Shown: piece by piece, positions 25,921 to 34,474 of the stretch
How positions within the stretch are numbered: the first letter of the stretch is position 1
How the letters are laid out: the number at the start of each line of letters is the position of its first letter
NCBI RefSeq assembly: GCF_002236105.1
Contig: NZ_NIWU01000001.1
Span: 1,798,001 to 1,862,000, forward strand
From: Pseudomonas umsongensis
GTDB lineage: Bacteria; Pseudomonadota; Gammaproteobacteria; Pseudomonadales; Pseudomonadaceae
DNA: 64,000 nt
Direction: 5' to 3'
Notes under the pieces: generated by a model
Database searches by the model: none
Seen by the model: only the letters and a program-made list of their open reading frames with translations
What the model was told of the DNA's origin: nothing
Translations under genes and position numbers: made by a program

Positions 25921-25938
25921 TTGCAGGAGTCGTGCCTG
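25921..25938 (-). promoter_or_regulatory. Sigma-54 promoter of the sfnB operon
   Basis: On the minus strand CAGGCACGACTCCTGCAA has GG at -24 and GC at -12 separated by exactly 10 bases, close to the consensus TGGCACG-N4-TTGC. Transcription would start about 30 bases before the sfnB ATG. Known sfn genes of P. putida depend on sigma-54 and the enhancer-binding protein SfnR, so the fit of promoter and gene content is good. Confidence 0.7.
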
Positions 25939-26039
25939 AATTTAAATTCGTTATTTATCAAAATCTTAACGAATTATTAGAGAAAAGCTTTTAGCTTCAG
26001 AACAGCAAAATGTTTATCCAGTGTTGACCGGCCAACAGT

Positions 26040-26615
26040 TCAGATCACCACATTGCGCACAAAGCGCACCGCGACTTCTCCCTCGTTGCGATAGGAATGC
26101 GGCTGGTTGCTGGCGAACATGAAGAACTCGCCGGCGGCGATCTTGTGCGGCACCTCGCCGACCATCACCGTCAGGCAGCCTTCGAACACGTAGAACTGTT
26201 CGCTCCAGCCTTCGGCGTCAGGCTCCGACGGATAATGCTCGCCCGGCTCCAGGCGCCATTCCCAGAGTTCGACTTCACGGGTGGCATTGGCCTTGGCCAG
26301 CAGCACCGCCTTGCTACCGGGGATCGTTCCGGCCCAGGCGAGTTCGTTGATGCGGCTATGGTCGCGCACATCGGGGGCCTGGATCAGGTCGCTGAAGGCC
26401 ACGTCCAACGCTTCGGCGACACGGTCGAGGGTGGTCAGGCTAACGTTCTTTTCGCCGGCCTCGATCGCCACCAGCATCCGGCGACTGACACCGGATTTTT
26501 CCGCCAACGCGGTCTGGCTCATATCGGCGGCATGGCGCAACCGCCGAATGTTCTGGCTGACGTGTTGCAGGACCGAAGCCCGGGGCGAGGAATCTTTGTG
26601 CACTATATTGCTCAC
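26040..26615 (-). CDS. XRE-family regulator with C-terminal cupin
   Basis: A 191-residue transcription factor. The N-terminal helix-turn-helix (about 20-78: QNIRRLRHAADMSQTALAEK, then SRRMLVAIEAGEKNVSLTTL) is joined to a one-domain cupin (about 110-190) ending with FMFASNQPHSYRNEGE. The start is uncertain: GTG at 26615 or GTG at 26603, neither with a strong ribosome site. A palindrome between it and the divergent EamA exporter suggests that it controls the exporter and itself in response to a small ligand. Much longer in-frame readings upstream are antisense to eamA. Confidence 0.85.
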   Translation of the reverse strand: MSNIVHKDSSPRASVLQHVSQNIRRLRHAADMSQTALAEKSGVSRRMLVAIEAGEKNVSLTTLDRVAEALDVAFSDLIQAPDVRDHSRINELAWAGTIPGSKAVLLAKANATREVELWEWRLEPGEHYPSEPDAEGWSEQFYVFEGCLTVMVGEVPHKIAAGEFFMFASNQPHSYRNEGEVAVRFVRNVVI

Positions 26616-26623
26616 TTGATGGT

Positions 26624-26645
26624 GTTGCGCAGTATACTGCCCAAC
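26624..26645. promoter_or_regulatory. Palindromic operator between the XRE-cupin and EamA genes
   Basis: The 22-base dyad GTTG-N2-CAGTATACTG-N2-CAAC is symmetric apart from the two 2-base spacers. Its centre contains TATACT on both strands, a usable -10 box in each direction. A protein bound here would block both divergent promoters. Binding by the XRE-cupin protein is inferred from position. Confidence 0.6.
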
Positions 26646-26687
26646 TTCGGGCGCATTGTGCGTCCCCCTCAAACAGTGTGCAAGATC

Positions 26688-27623
26688 ATGACGTCGGTGA
26701 ACTCCTCCCAGGCTCCCTCCCGTTTCCTGCGACTCAGCAAGGCCGAGTGCGTGCTGGTGTTGATCACCATGGTCTGGGGCGGGACCTTTCTGCTGGTCCA
26801 GCATGCGATGACCGTCAGTGGCCCGATGTTTTTCGTCGGCCTGCGCTTTGCCGCCGCCGCGATCATCGTCGCGCTGTTCTCCTGGCGCAGCCTGCGGGAC
26901 CTGACCTTGTTTGAATTGAAGGCCGGCGCCTTCATCGGCGTGGCGATCATGCTCGGCTACGGCCTGCAGACGGTCGGGCTGCAAAGCATTCCCAGCAGCC
27001 AGTCGGCGTTCATTACCGCGCTGTACGTGCCCTTCGTGCCGTTGCTGCAATGGCTGGTACTGGGGCGTCGTCCGGGGCTGATGCCAAGTATTGGCATCAT
27101 GCTGGCATTTACCGGGTTGATGCTGCTGTCGGGCCCTTCCGGCGCGGCATTGAACTTCAGCCCCGGTGAAATCGCTACCTTGATCAGCGCCATTGCCATT
27201 GCGGCGGAGATCATCCTGATCAGCAACTTTGCCGGCCAGGTCGATGTGAAACGGGTGACCGTGGTGCAATTGGCGGTCACGTCGCTGCTGTCGTTCCTGA
27301 TGGTGGTGCCGACCCAGGAACACATTCCTGATTTCTCCTGGTTGCTGTTGTGCAGTGCCCTTGGGCTGGGCGCGGCGAGTGCGGCGATCCAGGTGGCGAT
27401 GAACTGGGCGCAGAAGAGTGTTTCGCCAACCCGCGCGACCTTGATCTATGCCGGTGAGCCGGTGTGGGCCGGGATTGTCGGGCGGATCGCCGGGGAGCGA
27501 CTGCCGGCGATTGCGCTGGTGGGAGCGGGATTGATCGTGGCGGCGGTGATTGTCAGTGAGTTGAAGACCAAGGGTAAGGCCGCTGTGGCTGAGGAAGCGT
27601 TGGAGCGGGAAACCCAGGGTTAA
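26688..27623 (+). CDS. EamA/DMT family metabolite exporter
   Basis: A 311-residue membrane protein with ten hydrophobic segments in two EamA repeats. The first repeat shows MVWGGTFLLVQHAMTVSGPM and the second shows APWIQ-like positions replaced by GAASAAIQVAMNWAQKSVSP and LIYAGEPVWAGIVG, normal for the family. It starts 43 bases beyond the palindromic operator. The substrate (often an amino acid or related metabolite) is not determinable. Confidence 0.88.
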   Translation: MTSVNSSQAPSRFLRLSKAECVLVLITMVWGGTFLLVQHAMTVSGPMFFVGLRFAAAAIIVALFSWRSLRDLTLFELKAGAFIGVAIMLGYGLQTVGLQSIPSSQSAFITALYVPFVPLLQWLVLGRRPGLMPSIGIMLAFTGLMLLSGPSGAALNFSPGEIATLISAIAIAAEIILISNFAGQVDVKRVTVVQLAVTSLLSFLMVVPTQEHIPDFSWLLLCSALGLGAASAAIQVAMNWAQKSVSPTRATLIYAGEPVWAGIVGRIAGERLPAIALVGAGLIVAAVIVSELKTKGKAAVAEEALERETQG

Positions 27624-27690
27624 CCGCAAAATCTGCAACGTCTGGAAGATAGCTTTCGCGAGCAGGCTCGCTTGTATGGTAGGACTTGAA

Positions 27691-27836
27691 GGGAGGAGGA
27701 GGGACAAGGCTCGATTCTGACTGTTGACGCAGTACAGACTGTGGGAGAGTTCGCCCCTCCTCCTTTCACCCAAGCGCCGATAAAGAATGCATCTGGCCTA
27801 GACCGACGATAGGAACAAGCCTGCGCCTCTGGGTGA
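27691..27836 (+). ncRNA. Predicted IS110 bridge RNA (target- and donor-binding loops)
   Basis: The first domain is closed by a stem of 27691-27703 with 27755-27767 (core GGAGGAGGG/CCCTCCTCC) and contains an inner hairpin (27716-27723 with 27730-27738). Between them lie AGGCTCG (27707-27713), identical to the left half of the target, and CTGTGGGAG (27739-27747), the exact complement of CTCCCACAG on the right of the target. The second domain is closed by TCACCCA/TGGGTGA (27766-27772 with 27830-27836) and GCGC/GCGC. It contains AGAAT (27784-27788), as in the element's right end, and ACAAG (27815-27819), complementary to CTTGT at the left end. Folding was done by eye. Confidence 0.72.
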
Positions 27837-27876
27837 GCCCTTCAAGTGCTTAAAACCTTATCCCGGAGGAAAACCT

Positions 27877-28824
27877 ATGGCAATGCCGGTTTCTGTTTCA
27901 AAGCCGATCGTGGGCGTGGATGTCGCCAAGAAAGAATTGGTGATTTATCACGCCGAACTGGACCTGCTTGAAGAGATTCCCAACAACAAAATCAGCATCA
28001 ACAAGTGGTTAAAGGACTTGCCGGGGAGTGTGGCTATTGCTGTTGAAGCCACCAACATCTACCACCTGGAGTTCGCTGACCTGGCCTTTGAGGCCGGCTG
28101 CGTGATTTACATGGTGGGCGGCTATGAGCTCAAACATTACCGAGAAGGTGTGAAGGTCCGTGCCAAAACCGATGCACTGGATGCCAAACTGCTTGCTCGC
28201 TATCTGAAGAACGAGCATGAAGAACTTCACCCATGGACGCCGCCGACACCGCTGTATCGCCAACTCCTGAGTCTTTTTCGCCGCCGGGCGGCCTTGGTCC
28301 AGGCCAGGGTCGGCCTAGTGCAAAGCTGGTCGAATGAGCCCTTGCTGAAGGCTGCTTTTTCCGAGCAAATAAAGTCCATGCAGCAGCTTGAGACGCTGAT
28401 CGAAAAGACGATCAACGATCAGCTGAAAGAAGCCGGTTTGCTGGGGCAGTTGAAGCGTTGCTTGAAAGTTGAAGGGGTTGGATTTTTGACTGGCGCGCGC
28501 TTGCTCACGGCGTTCCAGCGCGGAGACTTCCGAAACGCAGATGCCTTTATCGCCTTTCTTGGAATGGACTTGCGGGTGTCAAAATCAGGGCAAAAAGATG
28601 GTCGCCGGAGTTTGACCAAGCGAGGCGATCCAGAAGCCCGCCGCCTTCTGCACAATGCGGCTATGTCGGCGAGTCGAACCGAAGCCTGGAAAGGGTTTTA
28701 CCAAGAACAAAGAAATCGGGGTTTCAGCACCACTCAAGCCTTGGTGATGCTGGCTCGCAAGCTCGCTCGTATCGTATTCGCCCTGCTGAAGGGGCAGAGT
28801 GAATACCAACCGAAAACCAGTTGA
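27877..28824 (+). CDS. IS110-family transposase (bridge-RNA-guided recombinase)
   Basis: A 315-residue DEDD-type recombinase. The N-terminal RuvC-like domain shows Asp15 in VGVDVAKKE, Glu57 in IAVEATN, and Asp99/Asp102 in KTDALDAKLLARYL. The C-terminal Transposase_20 domain shows VEGVGFLTGARLLTAF and the LLHNAAMSASR segment holding the likely nucleophile Ser264. CGGAGG lies 10 nt before the ATG. The gene appears full length and undamaged, so the element may be active. Family knowledge: IS110 enzymes recombine donor and target DNA guided by an RNA from the element's non-coding end. Confidence 0.93.
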   Translation: MAMPVSVSKPIVGVDVAKKELVIYHAELDLLEEIPNNKISINKWLKDLPGSVAIAVEATNIYHLEFADLAFEAGCVIYMVGGYELKHYREGVKVRAKTDALDAKLLARYLKNEHEELHPWTPPTPLYRQLLSLFRRRAALVQARVGLVQSWSNEPLLKAAFSEQIKSMQQLETLIEKTINDQLKEAGLLGQLKRCLKVEGVGFLTGARLLTAFQRGDFRNADAFIAFLGMDLRVSKSGQKDGRRSLTKRGDPEARRLLHNAAMSASRTEAWKGFYQEQRNRGFSTTQALVMLARKLARIVFALLKGQSEYQPKTS

Positions 28825-28847
28825 GGGCTTCCCCTCAACCATAGAAT

Positions 28848-28899
28848 CTCCCACAGTTGAAATGCATTCTCCTGTGGGAGCGAGCCTGCTCGCGAAGAG
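28848..28899. repeat. Right part of the REP doublet split by the IS
   Basis: CTCCCACAG at 28848 completes the REP arm that begins at about 27653 (TTCGCGAGCAGGCTCG), and the inverted arm CCTGTGGGAGCGAGCCTGCT follows at 28871-28899. Together they form one REP doublet interrupted by the insertion sequence. Confidence 0.8.
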
Positions 28900-29044
28900 G
28901 CCGGACCTGCTGAACGCAGGCCTTCGAAACAATGTGAAGCAAGACTTTTCCGTCTACCTTGTAGGATTCTGCGACAGCTTGGCGTTTGGCGATCCGGGAA
29001 CTGGTACGTATGATGCTTCACAAACTTCCGCAGATTAGAAGCCT

Positions 29045-31963
29045 ATGTCCCTGATAGTTCTACTGCTTCTGCCTTTCATAGGCAGCTGTCTGGCAGCGGT
29101 GCTGCCTCACAACGCGCGTAATACCGAATCCCTACTGGCTGGCCTGGTCGCTTTGATCGGCACCGTCCAGGTCGCCCTGCTGTACCCGCAAATCGCCCAT
29201 GGCGGCGTAATCCACGAAGAATTCCTTTGGCTGCCCAGCCTTGGCCTGAACCTTGTCCTGCGCTTGGACGGTTTCGCCTGGCTGTTCTCGATGCTGGTGC
29301 TGGGCATCGGCACGCTGGTGTCGCTGTACGCCCGCTACTACATGTCGCCGGACGATCCGGTACCGCGTTTCTTCGCGTTTTTCCTGGCGTTCATGGGTGC
29401 CATGCTCGGGCTGGTGATCTCCGGCAACCTCATCCAGATCGTGTTTTTCTGGGAGCTGACCAGCCTCTTCTCGTTCCTGTTGATCGGCTATTGGCACCAC
29501 CGCGCCGACGCGCGACGCGGTGCTTATATGGCGCTGATGGTCACCGGTGCGGGCGGCTTGTGCCTGTTGGCGGGGGTCATGCTGCTTGGCCATGTGGTCG
29601 GCAGCTATGACCTGGACAAGGTCCTGGCCGCCGGCGAGCTGATTCGTGCTCATGCCCTCTACCCTATCCTGCTGCCCCTGATCCTGATCGGCGCGCTAAG
29701 CAAAAGCGCGCAATTCCCCTTCCACTTCTGGCTGCCCCACGCCATGGCCGCGCCGACACCGGTTTCGGCCTATCTGCACTCGGCAACGATGGTCAAGGCC
29801 GGGGTGTTCCTGCTGGCTCGCCTGTGGCCGTCGCTCTCGGGCAGTGAAGAATGGTTCTACATCGTCAGTGGTGCCGGCGCCGCCACCCTGCTGCTCGGCG
29901 CGTATTGCGCGATGTTCCAGAACGACCTCAAGGGCCTGCTGGCGTACTCGACCATCAGCCACCTGGGCCTGATCACCCTGCTGCTGGGCCTGAACAGCCC
30001 GCTGGCCGCCGTAGCCGCGGTGTTCCACATCCTCAACCACGCCACGTTCAAGGCCTCGCTGTTCATGGCCGCCGGCATCATCGACCACGAAAGCGGCACC
30101 CGTGACATCCGCCGGCTCAACGGCCTGTTCAAGCTGATTCCGTTCACCGCGACCCTGGCCATGGTCGCCAGCGCCTCCATGGCCGGCGTGCCGCTGCTCA
30201 ACGGTTTCCTGTCCAAGGAGATGTTCTTCGCCGAGACCGTGTTCATCAACGCCACGGCCTGGATCGAAGCCACCCTGCCGATCGTCGCGACCATCGCCGG
30301 GACCTTCAGCGTCGCCTACTCCTTGCGTTTTACCGTTGACGTGTTCTTCGGCCCGACCGCTACCGACCTGCCCCACACCCCGCACGAGCCGCCGCGCTGG
30401 ATGCGCGCGCCGGTCGAGCTGCTGGTGTTCACCTGCCTGGTGGTGGGGATCTTCCCGGCGCAAGTGGTCGGCCCATTGCTCGCCGCTGCCGCGCAACCGG
30501 TCGTGGGCGGCACCTTGCCCGAGTACAGCCTGGCGATCTGGCACGGCTTGAACGCGCCGATGATCATGAGCCTGATCGCCATGTCCGGCGGCATCGTGCT
30601 GTACCTGCTATTGCGCAAGCAGCTCAAGCTCGGTCGCTTCCATTACCCGCCGCTGATTGGCCGCTTCAACGGCAAGCGCCTGTTCGAACGCAGCCTGGTG
30701 CTGATGATGCGCCTGGCCCGACGCCTGGAGCCACTGATCAGTACTCGGCGCCTGCAGATGCAATTGTTCCTGATGGTGCTCGCCGCGGTCCTGGCCGGGT
30801 TGATCCCGATGTTGCACAGCAGCCTGCACTGGGGCGACCGACCGAAGATCCCGGGCTCGATCGTGTTCGTCATCCTCTGGCTGCTGGCGATTGCCTGCGC
30901 CCTCGGCGCCGCATACCAGGCCAAGTACCATCGTCTGGCCGCCCTGACCATGGTCAGCGTCTGCGGCCTGATGACCTGTGTGACCTTCGTCTGGTTCTCG
31001 GCCCCGGACCTGGCGTTGACGCAACTGGTGGTCGAAGTGGTGACCACGGTGTTGATCCTGCTGGGCCTGCGCTGGCTGCCACGGCGGATCGAAGAGGTAT
31101 CGCCGCTGCCGAGCAGCCTGCGCAGGGCGCGCATCCGCCGCATCCGCGACTTGCTGCTGTCGGCGGTAGTCGGCGGTGGCATGGCGTTGCTGGCCTACGC
31201 GATGCTGACCCGCCAGACGCCGAACGACATTTCTTCGTTCTACCTCAGCCGCGCCCTGCCCGAAGGCGGCGGCAGCAACGTGGTCAACGTGATGCTCGTG
31301 GACTTCCGCGGCTTCGACACCCTCGGCGAAATCACCGTGCTGGCGGCCGTGGCGCTTACCGTGTTCGCCCTGCTGCGACGCTTCCGTCCGCCGAAGGAAA
31401 GCCTGCAGTTGCCGGCCCAGCAGCGCCTGCTCGCGCCGGACGTGGTCACCGACCTGGTCAACCCGCGTCACGCCAGCGACACCGCGCTCGGCTTCATGAT
31501 GGTCCCGGCGGTGCTGGTGCGCCTGCTGCTGCCAATTGCGCTGGTGGTCTCGTTCTACCTGTTCATGCGCGGGCACAACCAGCCGGGCGGCGGCTTTGTC
31601 GCGGGCCTGGTGATGTCGGTGGCGTTCATCCTGCAGTACATGGTCGCCGGCACCCAGTGGGTCGAAGCGCAAATGAGCCTGCGGCCGCTGCGCTGGATGG
31701 GCGTCGGCCTGCTGTTCGCCACCGTCACCGGCCTGGGCGCGATGTTCGTCGGCTATCCGTTCCTGACCACCCACACCTGGCATTTCGACCTGCCGCTGCT
31801 GGGCGACATACACCTGGCCAGTGCGCTGTTCTTTGATGTCGGCGTGTACGCCGTGGTGGTCGGTTCGACGCTGTTGATCCTGACCGCCCTCGCCCACCAA
31901 TCGGTGCGGGGTCACAAGACCGCGGCCCAGCCCAAACTTGTCGTCATCAAGGAGGCTGTCTGA
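29045..31963 (+). CDS. mrpA: Mrp-type Na+/H+ antiporter subunit A (fused A+B)
   Basis: Large membrane subunit of a multi-protein cation/proton antiporter (also called Sha, Pha or Mnh) related to complex I subunit L. The 972-residue protein has the NuoL-like core with SKSAQFPFHFWLPHAMAAPT and LLAYSTISHLGLITLLLGLN, the MrpA-specific C-terminal helices, and a fused MrpB domain from about 815 (FYLFMRGHNQPGGGFVAGLV). Fused AB subunits mark the group 2 operons of proteobacteria. It starts a six-gene operon with overlapping or adjoining stops and starts. Roles known for the family are Na+ and alkali tolerance and pH homeostasis. Confidence 0.94.
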   Translation: MSLIVLLLLPFIGSCLAAVLPHNARNTESLLAGLVALIGTVQVALLYPQIAHGGVIHEEFLWLPSLGLNLVLRLDGFAWLFSMLVLGIGTLVSLYARYYMSPDDPVPRFFAFFLAFMGAMLGLVISGNLIQIVFFWELTSLFSFLLIGYWHHRADARRGAYMALMVTGAGGLCLLAGVMLLGHVVGSYDLDKVLAAGELIRAHALYPILLPLILIGALSKSAQFPFHFWLPHAMAAPTPVSAYLHSATMVKAGVFLLARLWPSLSGSEEWFYIVSGAGAATLLLGAYCAMFQNDLKGLLAYSTISHLGLITLLLGLNSPLAAVAAVFHILNHATFKASLFMAAGIIDHESGTRDIRRLNGLFKLIPFTATLAMVASASMAGVPLLNGFLSKEMFFAETVFINATAWIEATLPIVATIAGTFSVAYSLRFTVDVFFGPTATDLPHTPHEPPRWMRAPVELLVFTCLVVGIFPAQVVGPLLAAAAQPVVGGTLPEYSLAIWHGLNAPMIMSLIAMSGGIVLYLLLRKQLKLGRFHYPPLIGRFNGKRLFERSLVLMMRLARRLEPLISTRRLQMQLFLMVLAAVLAGLIPMLHSSLHWGDRPKIPGSIVFVILWLLAIACALGAAYQAKYHRLAALTMVSVCGLMTCVTFVWFSAPDLALTQLVVEVVTTVLILLGLRWLPRRIEEVSPLPSSLRRARIRRIRDLLLSAVVGGGMALLAYAMLTRQTPNDISSFYLSRALPEGGGSNVVNVMLVDFRGFDTLGEITVLAAVALTVFALLRRFRPPKESLQLPAQQRLLAPDVVTDLVNPRHASDTALGFMMVPAVLVRLLLPIALVVSFYLFMRGHNQPGGGFVAGLVMSVAFILQYMVAGTQWVEAQMSLRPLRWMGVGLLFATVTGLGAMFVGYPFLTTHTWHFDLPLLGDIHLASALFFDVGVYAVVVGSTLLILTALAHQSVRGHKTAAQPKLVVIKEAV

Positions 31964-32307
31964 TGGAAGAAGTCATCGCCATCGCCATCGGCGTCCTGGC
32001 CGCGTCCGGCGTCTGGCTGATCCTGCGTCCGCGGACGTTCCAGGTGGTCATGGGCCTGTGCCTGCTGTCGTACGGTGTCAACCTGTTCATCTTCAGCATG
32101 GGCAGCCTGTTCATCGGCAAGGAGCCGATCATCAAGGACGGCGTGCCCCAGGATCTGCTGCACTACACCGACCCGCTGCCGCAAGCACTGGTACTCACCG
32201 CCATCGTCATCAGCTTCGCCATGACCGCACTGTTCCTGGTGGTCTTGCTGGCTTCGCGCGGTCTGACCGGCACCGACCATGTGGATGGCCGGGAGCCTAA
32301 AGAATGA
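31963..32307 (+). CDS. mrpC: Mrp antiporter subunit C
   Basis: A 114-residue NuoK-like membrane subunit with three helices (3-22, 27-47 and 72-96). The motif LLSYGVNLFIFSMG is characteristic. Its ATG overlaps the mrpA stop (TGATG), and its own end overlaps the mrpD start, so translation is coupled throughout. Confidence 0.93.
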   Translation: MEEVIAIAIGVLAASGVWLILRPRTFQVVMGLCLLSYGVNLFIFSMGSLFIGKEPIIKDGVPQDLLHYTDPLPQALVLTAIVISFAMTALFLVVLLASRGLTGTDHVDGREPKE

Positions 32308-33989
32308 ATCCGATGTCGCACCTGATCGCCGCCCCCATCCTGCTGCCGCTGCTGACCGCCGCGATCATGCTGATGCTCGGCGAGAAGCACCGCCCGCTCA
32401 AAGCCAAGATCAACCTGTTCTCCAGCCTGCTGGGGCTGGGTATTTCAGTGCTGCTGTTGCAATGGACGCAAACCACCGGCATCGCCGGTTCCATTGGCGT
32501 GTATCTGCCGGGCAACTGGCAGGTGCCATTCGGCCTGGTGCTGGTGGTCGATCGCCTGTCGGCGCTGATGCTGGTGCTGACCGGCATTATCGGCGTCTGT
32601 GCGCTGCTGTTCGCCATGGCGCGCTGGGACAGCGCCGGTTCGAGCTTCCACGCGCTGTTCCAGATCCAGCTGATGGGCCTGTATGGCGCCTTCCTGACGG
32701 CGGACCTGTTCAACCTGTTCGTGTTTTTCGAAGTGCTGCTGGCCGCGTCCTATGGCTTGATGCTGCACGGGTCGGGCCGGGCGCGGGTGTCGTCAGGGCT
32801 GCATTACATCTCGATCAACCTGCTGGCCTCGACCCTGTTCCTGATTGGCGCGGCGCTGATCTACGGCGTCACCGGCACCCTGAACATGGCCGACCTGGCG
32901 CTGAAGATCCCGCTGGTGCCCGAAGCCGATCGCGGCCTGTTGCATGCAGGCGCGGGCATCCTGGCGGTGGCGTTCCTGGCCAAGGCCGGGATGTGGCCGC
33001 TGAATTTCTGGCTGGTGCCGGCGTACTCCTCGGCCAGCGCGCCGGTGGCGGCGATGTTTGCGATCATGACCAAGGTCGGCATCTACACCTTGCTGCGCCT
33101 GTGGACCCTGCTGTTTTCCGGTCAGGCCGGCGCCTCGGCGTACTTCGGTGGCGACTGGCTGATCTACGGCGGCATGGCCACCATCGTTTGCGCGGCCGTG
33201 GCGATCCTCGCGGCCCAACGCCTGGAGCGCATGGCCAGCCTGAGCATCCTGGTGTCGGCGGGGATCCTGCTGGCGGCGATCGGCTTCGGCCAGCCCAACC
33301 TGATCGCTGCGGCACTGTTCTATGTGGTCAGCTCGACCCTGGCGCTGAGCGCGCTGTTCCTGCTGGCGGAGTTGATCGAACGCTCGCGCTCGGCCAACGA
33401 AATGCCCCTGGAGGATGAAAACGAGATGCTGCCTCGGCCGCTGGAATCGTTGTATCCGGTCAAGGGCATCAACCTCGACGACGACCAGAAAGCCGTGGTC
33501 GGCCAAGTGATTCCCTGGACCATGGCGTTCCTCGGCTTGAGCTTCATCGCCTGCGCCCTGCTGATCATCGGCATGCCACCGCTTTCCGGGTTCATCGGCA
33601 AGCTCAGCCTGCTCAGCGCCCTGCTCAACCCGATGGGTCTGGGCAACGCCGGCGACGCACCGGTATCGAATGCCGCGTGGGGCTTGCTGACGCTGCTGAT
33701 CCTCTCGGGGATGGCGTCGTTGATCGCCTTTGCCCGTGTCGGCGTCCAGCGTTTCTGGACACCGGCAGAACGCCCCTCGCCTGCGCTGCGGCGCCTGGAA
33801 TGCGTACCGATTTTTGCGCTGTTGGGCTTGTGCATCCTGCTCACGCTCAAGGCCGAACCGCTGCTGCGCTACACCCAAGCGGCCGCCAACGCCTTGAACA
33901 ACCCGCAGCAGTATGTGATGGCCGTGCTCGGCACCCGCGTAGTGCCAGGCCCGCAGGCCAGTGCAGCGCTGCTGGAGGTGCAACCATGA
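32304..33989 (+). CDS. mrpD: Mrp antiporter subunit D
   Basis: A 561-residue NuoN/NuoM-like proton-translocating subunit with about 14 helices. The conserved FEVLLAASYGLMLHG glutamate region and LAKAGMWPLNFWLVPAYSSA lysine region are both present. It overlaps mrpC by 4 bases and mrpE by 4 bases. A charged loop around residues 365-400 is typical for this family. Confidence 0.93.
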   Translation: MNPMSHLIAAPILLPLLTAAIMLMLGEKHRPLKAKINLFSSLLGLGISVLLLQWTQTTGIAGSIGVYLPGNWQVPFGLVLVVDRLSALMLVLTGIIGVCALLFAMARWDSAGSSFHALFQIQLMGLYGAFLTADLFNLFVFFEVLLAASYGLMLHGSGRARVSSGLHYISINLLASTLFLIGAALIYGVTGTLNMADLALKIPLVPEADRGLLHAGAGILAVAFLAKAGMWPLNFWLVPAYSSASAPVAAMFAIMTKVGIYTLLRLWTLLFSGQAGASAYFGGDWLIYGGMATIVCAAVAILAAQRLERMASLSILVSAGILLAAIGFGQPNLIAAALFYVVSSTLALSALFLLAELIERSRSANEMPLEDENEMLPRPLESLYPVKGINLDDDQKAVVGQVIPWTMAFLGLSFIACALLIIGMPPLSGFIGKLSLLSALLNPMGLGNAGDAPVSNAAWGLLTLLILSGMASLIAFARVGVQRFWTPAERPSPALRRLECVPIFALLGLCILLTLKAEPLLRYTQAAANALNNPQQYVMAVLGTRVVPGPQASAALLEVQP

Positions 33990-34474
33990 AGCGCCTGCTG
34001 CCTGCGCCATGGCTGTCGCTGGCCCTGTGCCTGTTGTGGTTGCTGCTGAACCTGTCGCTCAGCCCCGGCAACCTGTTGCTGGGCGCCCTGCTGGGGTTTT
34101 GCGCGCCTTTAATGATGCGCAAGCTGCGCCCGCTGCCGATTCGCGTTCGTCGGCCCGGGGTGATCCTGCGTCTGTTCCTGCTGGTCGGTCGCGATGTGCT
34201 GGTGTCCAACCTGGCGGTCGCCTTCGGTGTGCTCAATGCTCGCCGCCAGCCGCCGCGCTCAGGGTTCGTCAAGGTGCCGCTGGACCTGCGCGACGCCAAT
34301 GGCCTGGCCGCGCTGTCGATGATCTGCACGGTGGTGCCGGGCACGGTCTGGTCGGAGCTGGCGCTGGATCGCAGCATCCTGCTGCTGCATGTCTTCGACC
34401 TGGATGACGAAGTGCTGTTCATCCAGCACTTCAAGGCGACCTACGAGCGCCCGCTGATGGAGATTTTCGAATGA
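33986..34474 (+). CDS. mrpE: Mrp antiporter subunit E
   Basis: A 162-residue subunit with two or three N-terminal helices and a cytosolic C-terminal domain containing ALSMICTVVPGTVWSELALD, an MrpE landmark. The start at 33986 overlaps the mrpD stop and has GGAGG upstream. A longer in-frame reading from 33677 lies antisense in phase over mrpD and is rejected. Confidence 0.92.
   Translation: MKRLLPAPWLSLALCLLWLLLNLSLSPGNLLLGALLGFCAPLMMRKLRPLPIRVRRPGVILRLFLLVGRDVLVSNLAVAFGVLNARRQPPRSGFVKVPLDLRDANGLAALSMICTVVPGTVWSELALDRSILLLHVFDLDDEVLFIQHFKATYERPLMEIFE

Larger units (their letters stand above)
27671..28849 (+). mobile_element. IS110-family insertion sequence inserted in a REP palindrome
   Basis: The element spans about 1.18 kb and is bounded on both sides by the dinucleotide CT (27671-27672 and 28848-28849), with no terminal inverted repeats. 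Removing it and one CT rejoins AGGCTCG-CT-CCCACAG, an intact REP arm that matches the inverted arm at 28871-28899. One transposase gene fills most of it. The left non-coding end is about 200 bases and the right end only about 23, the arrangement of the IS110 (IS621-like) group. Boundaries follow from the REP reconstruction and could be off by one or two bases. Confidence 0.82.

Noticed and set aside
26616..27773. A 577-residue minus-strand reading frame ending with the XRE-cupin protein
   Set aside because: Everything upstream of about 26615 is antisense to the EamA gene, is Gln/Arg/His-rich shadow sequence and lacks a ribosome site. Only the last 191 residues form a protein.
29696..31915. 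Long minus-strand frames under the mrp operon
   Set aside because: They are antisense to mrpA, whose antiporter motifs and overlaps with mrpC to mrpG leave no doubt about the coding strand.
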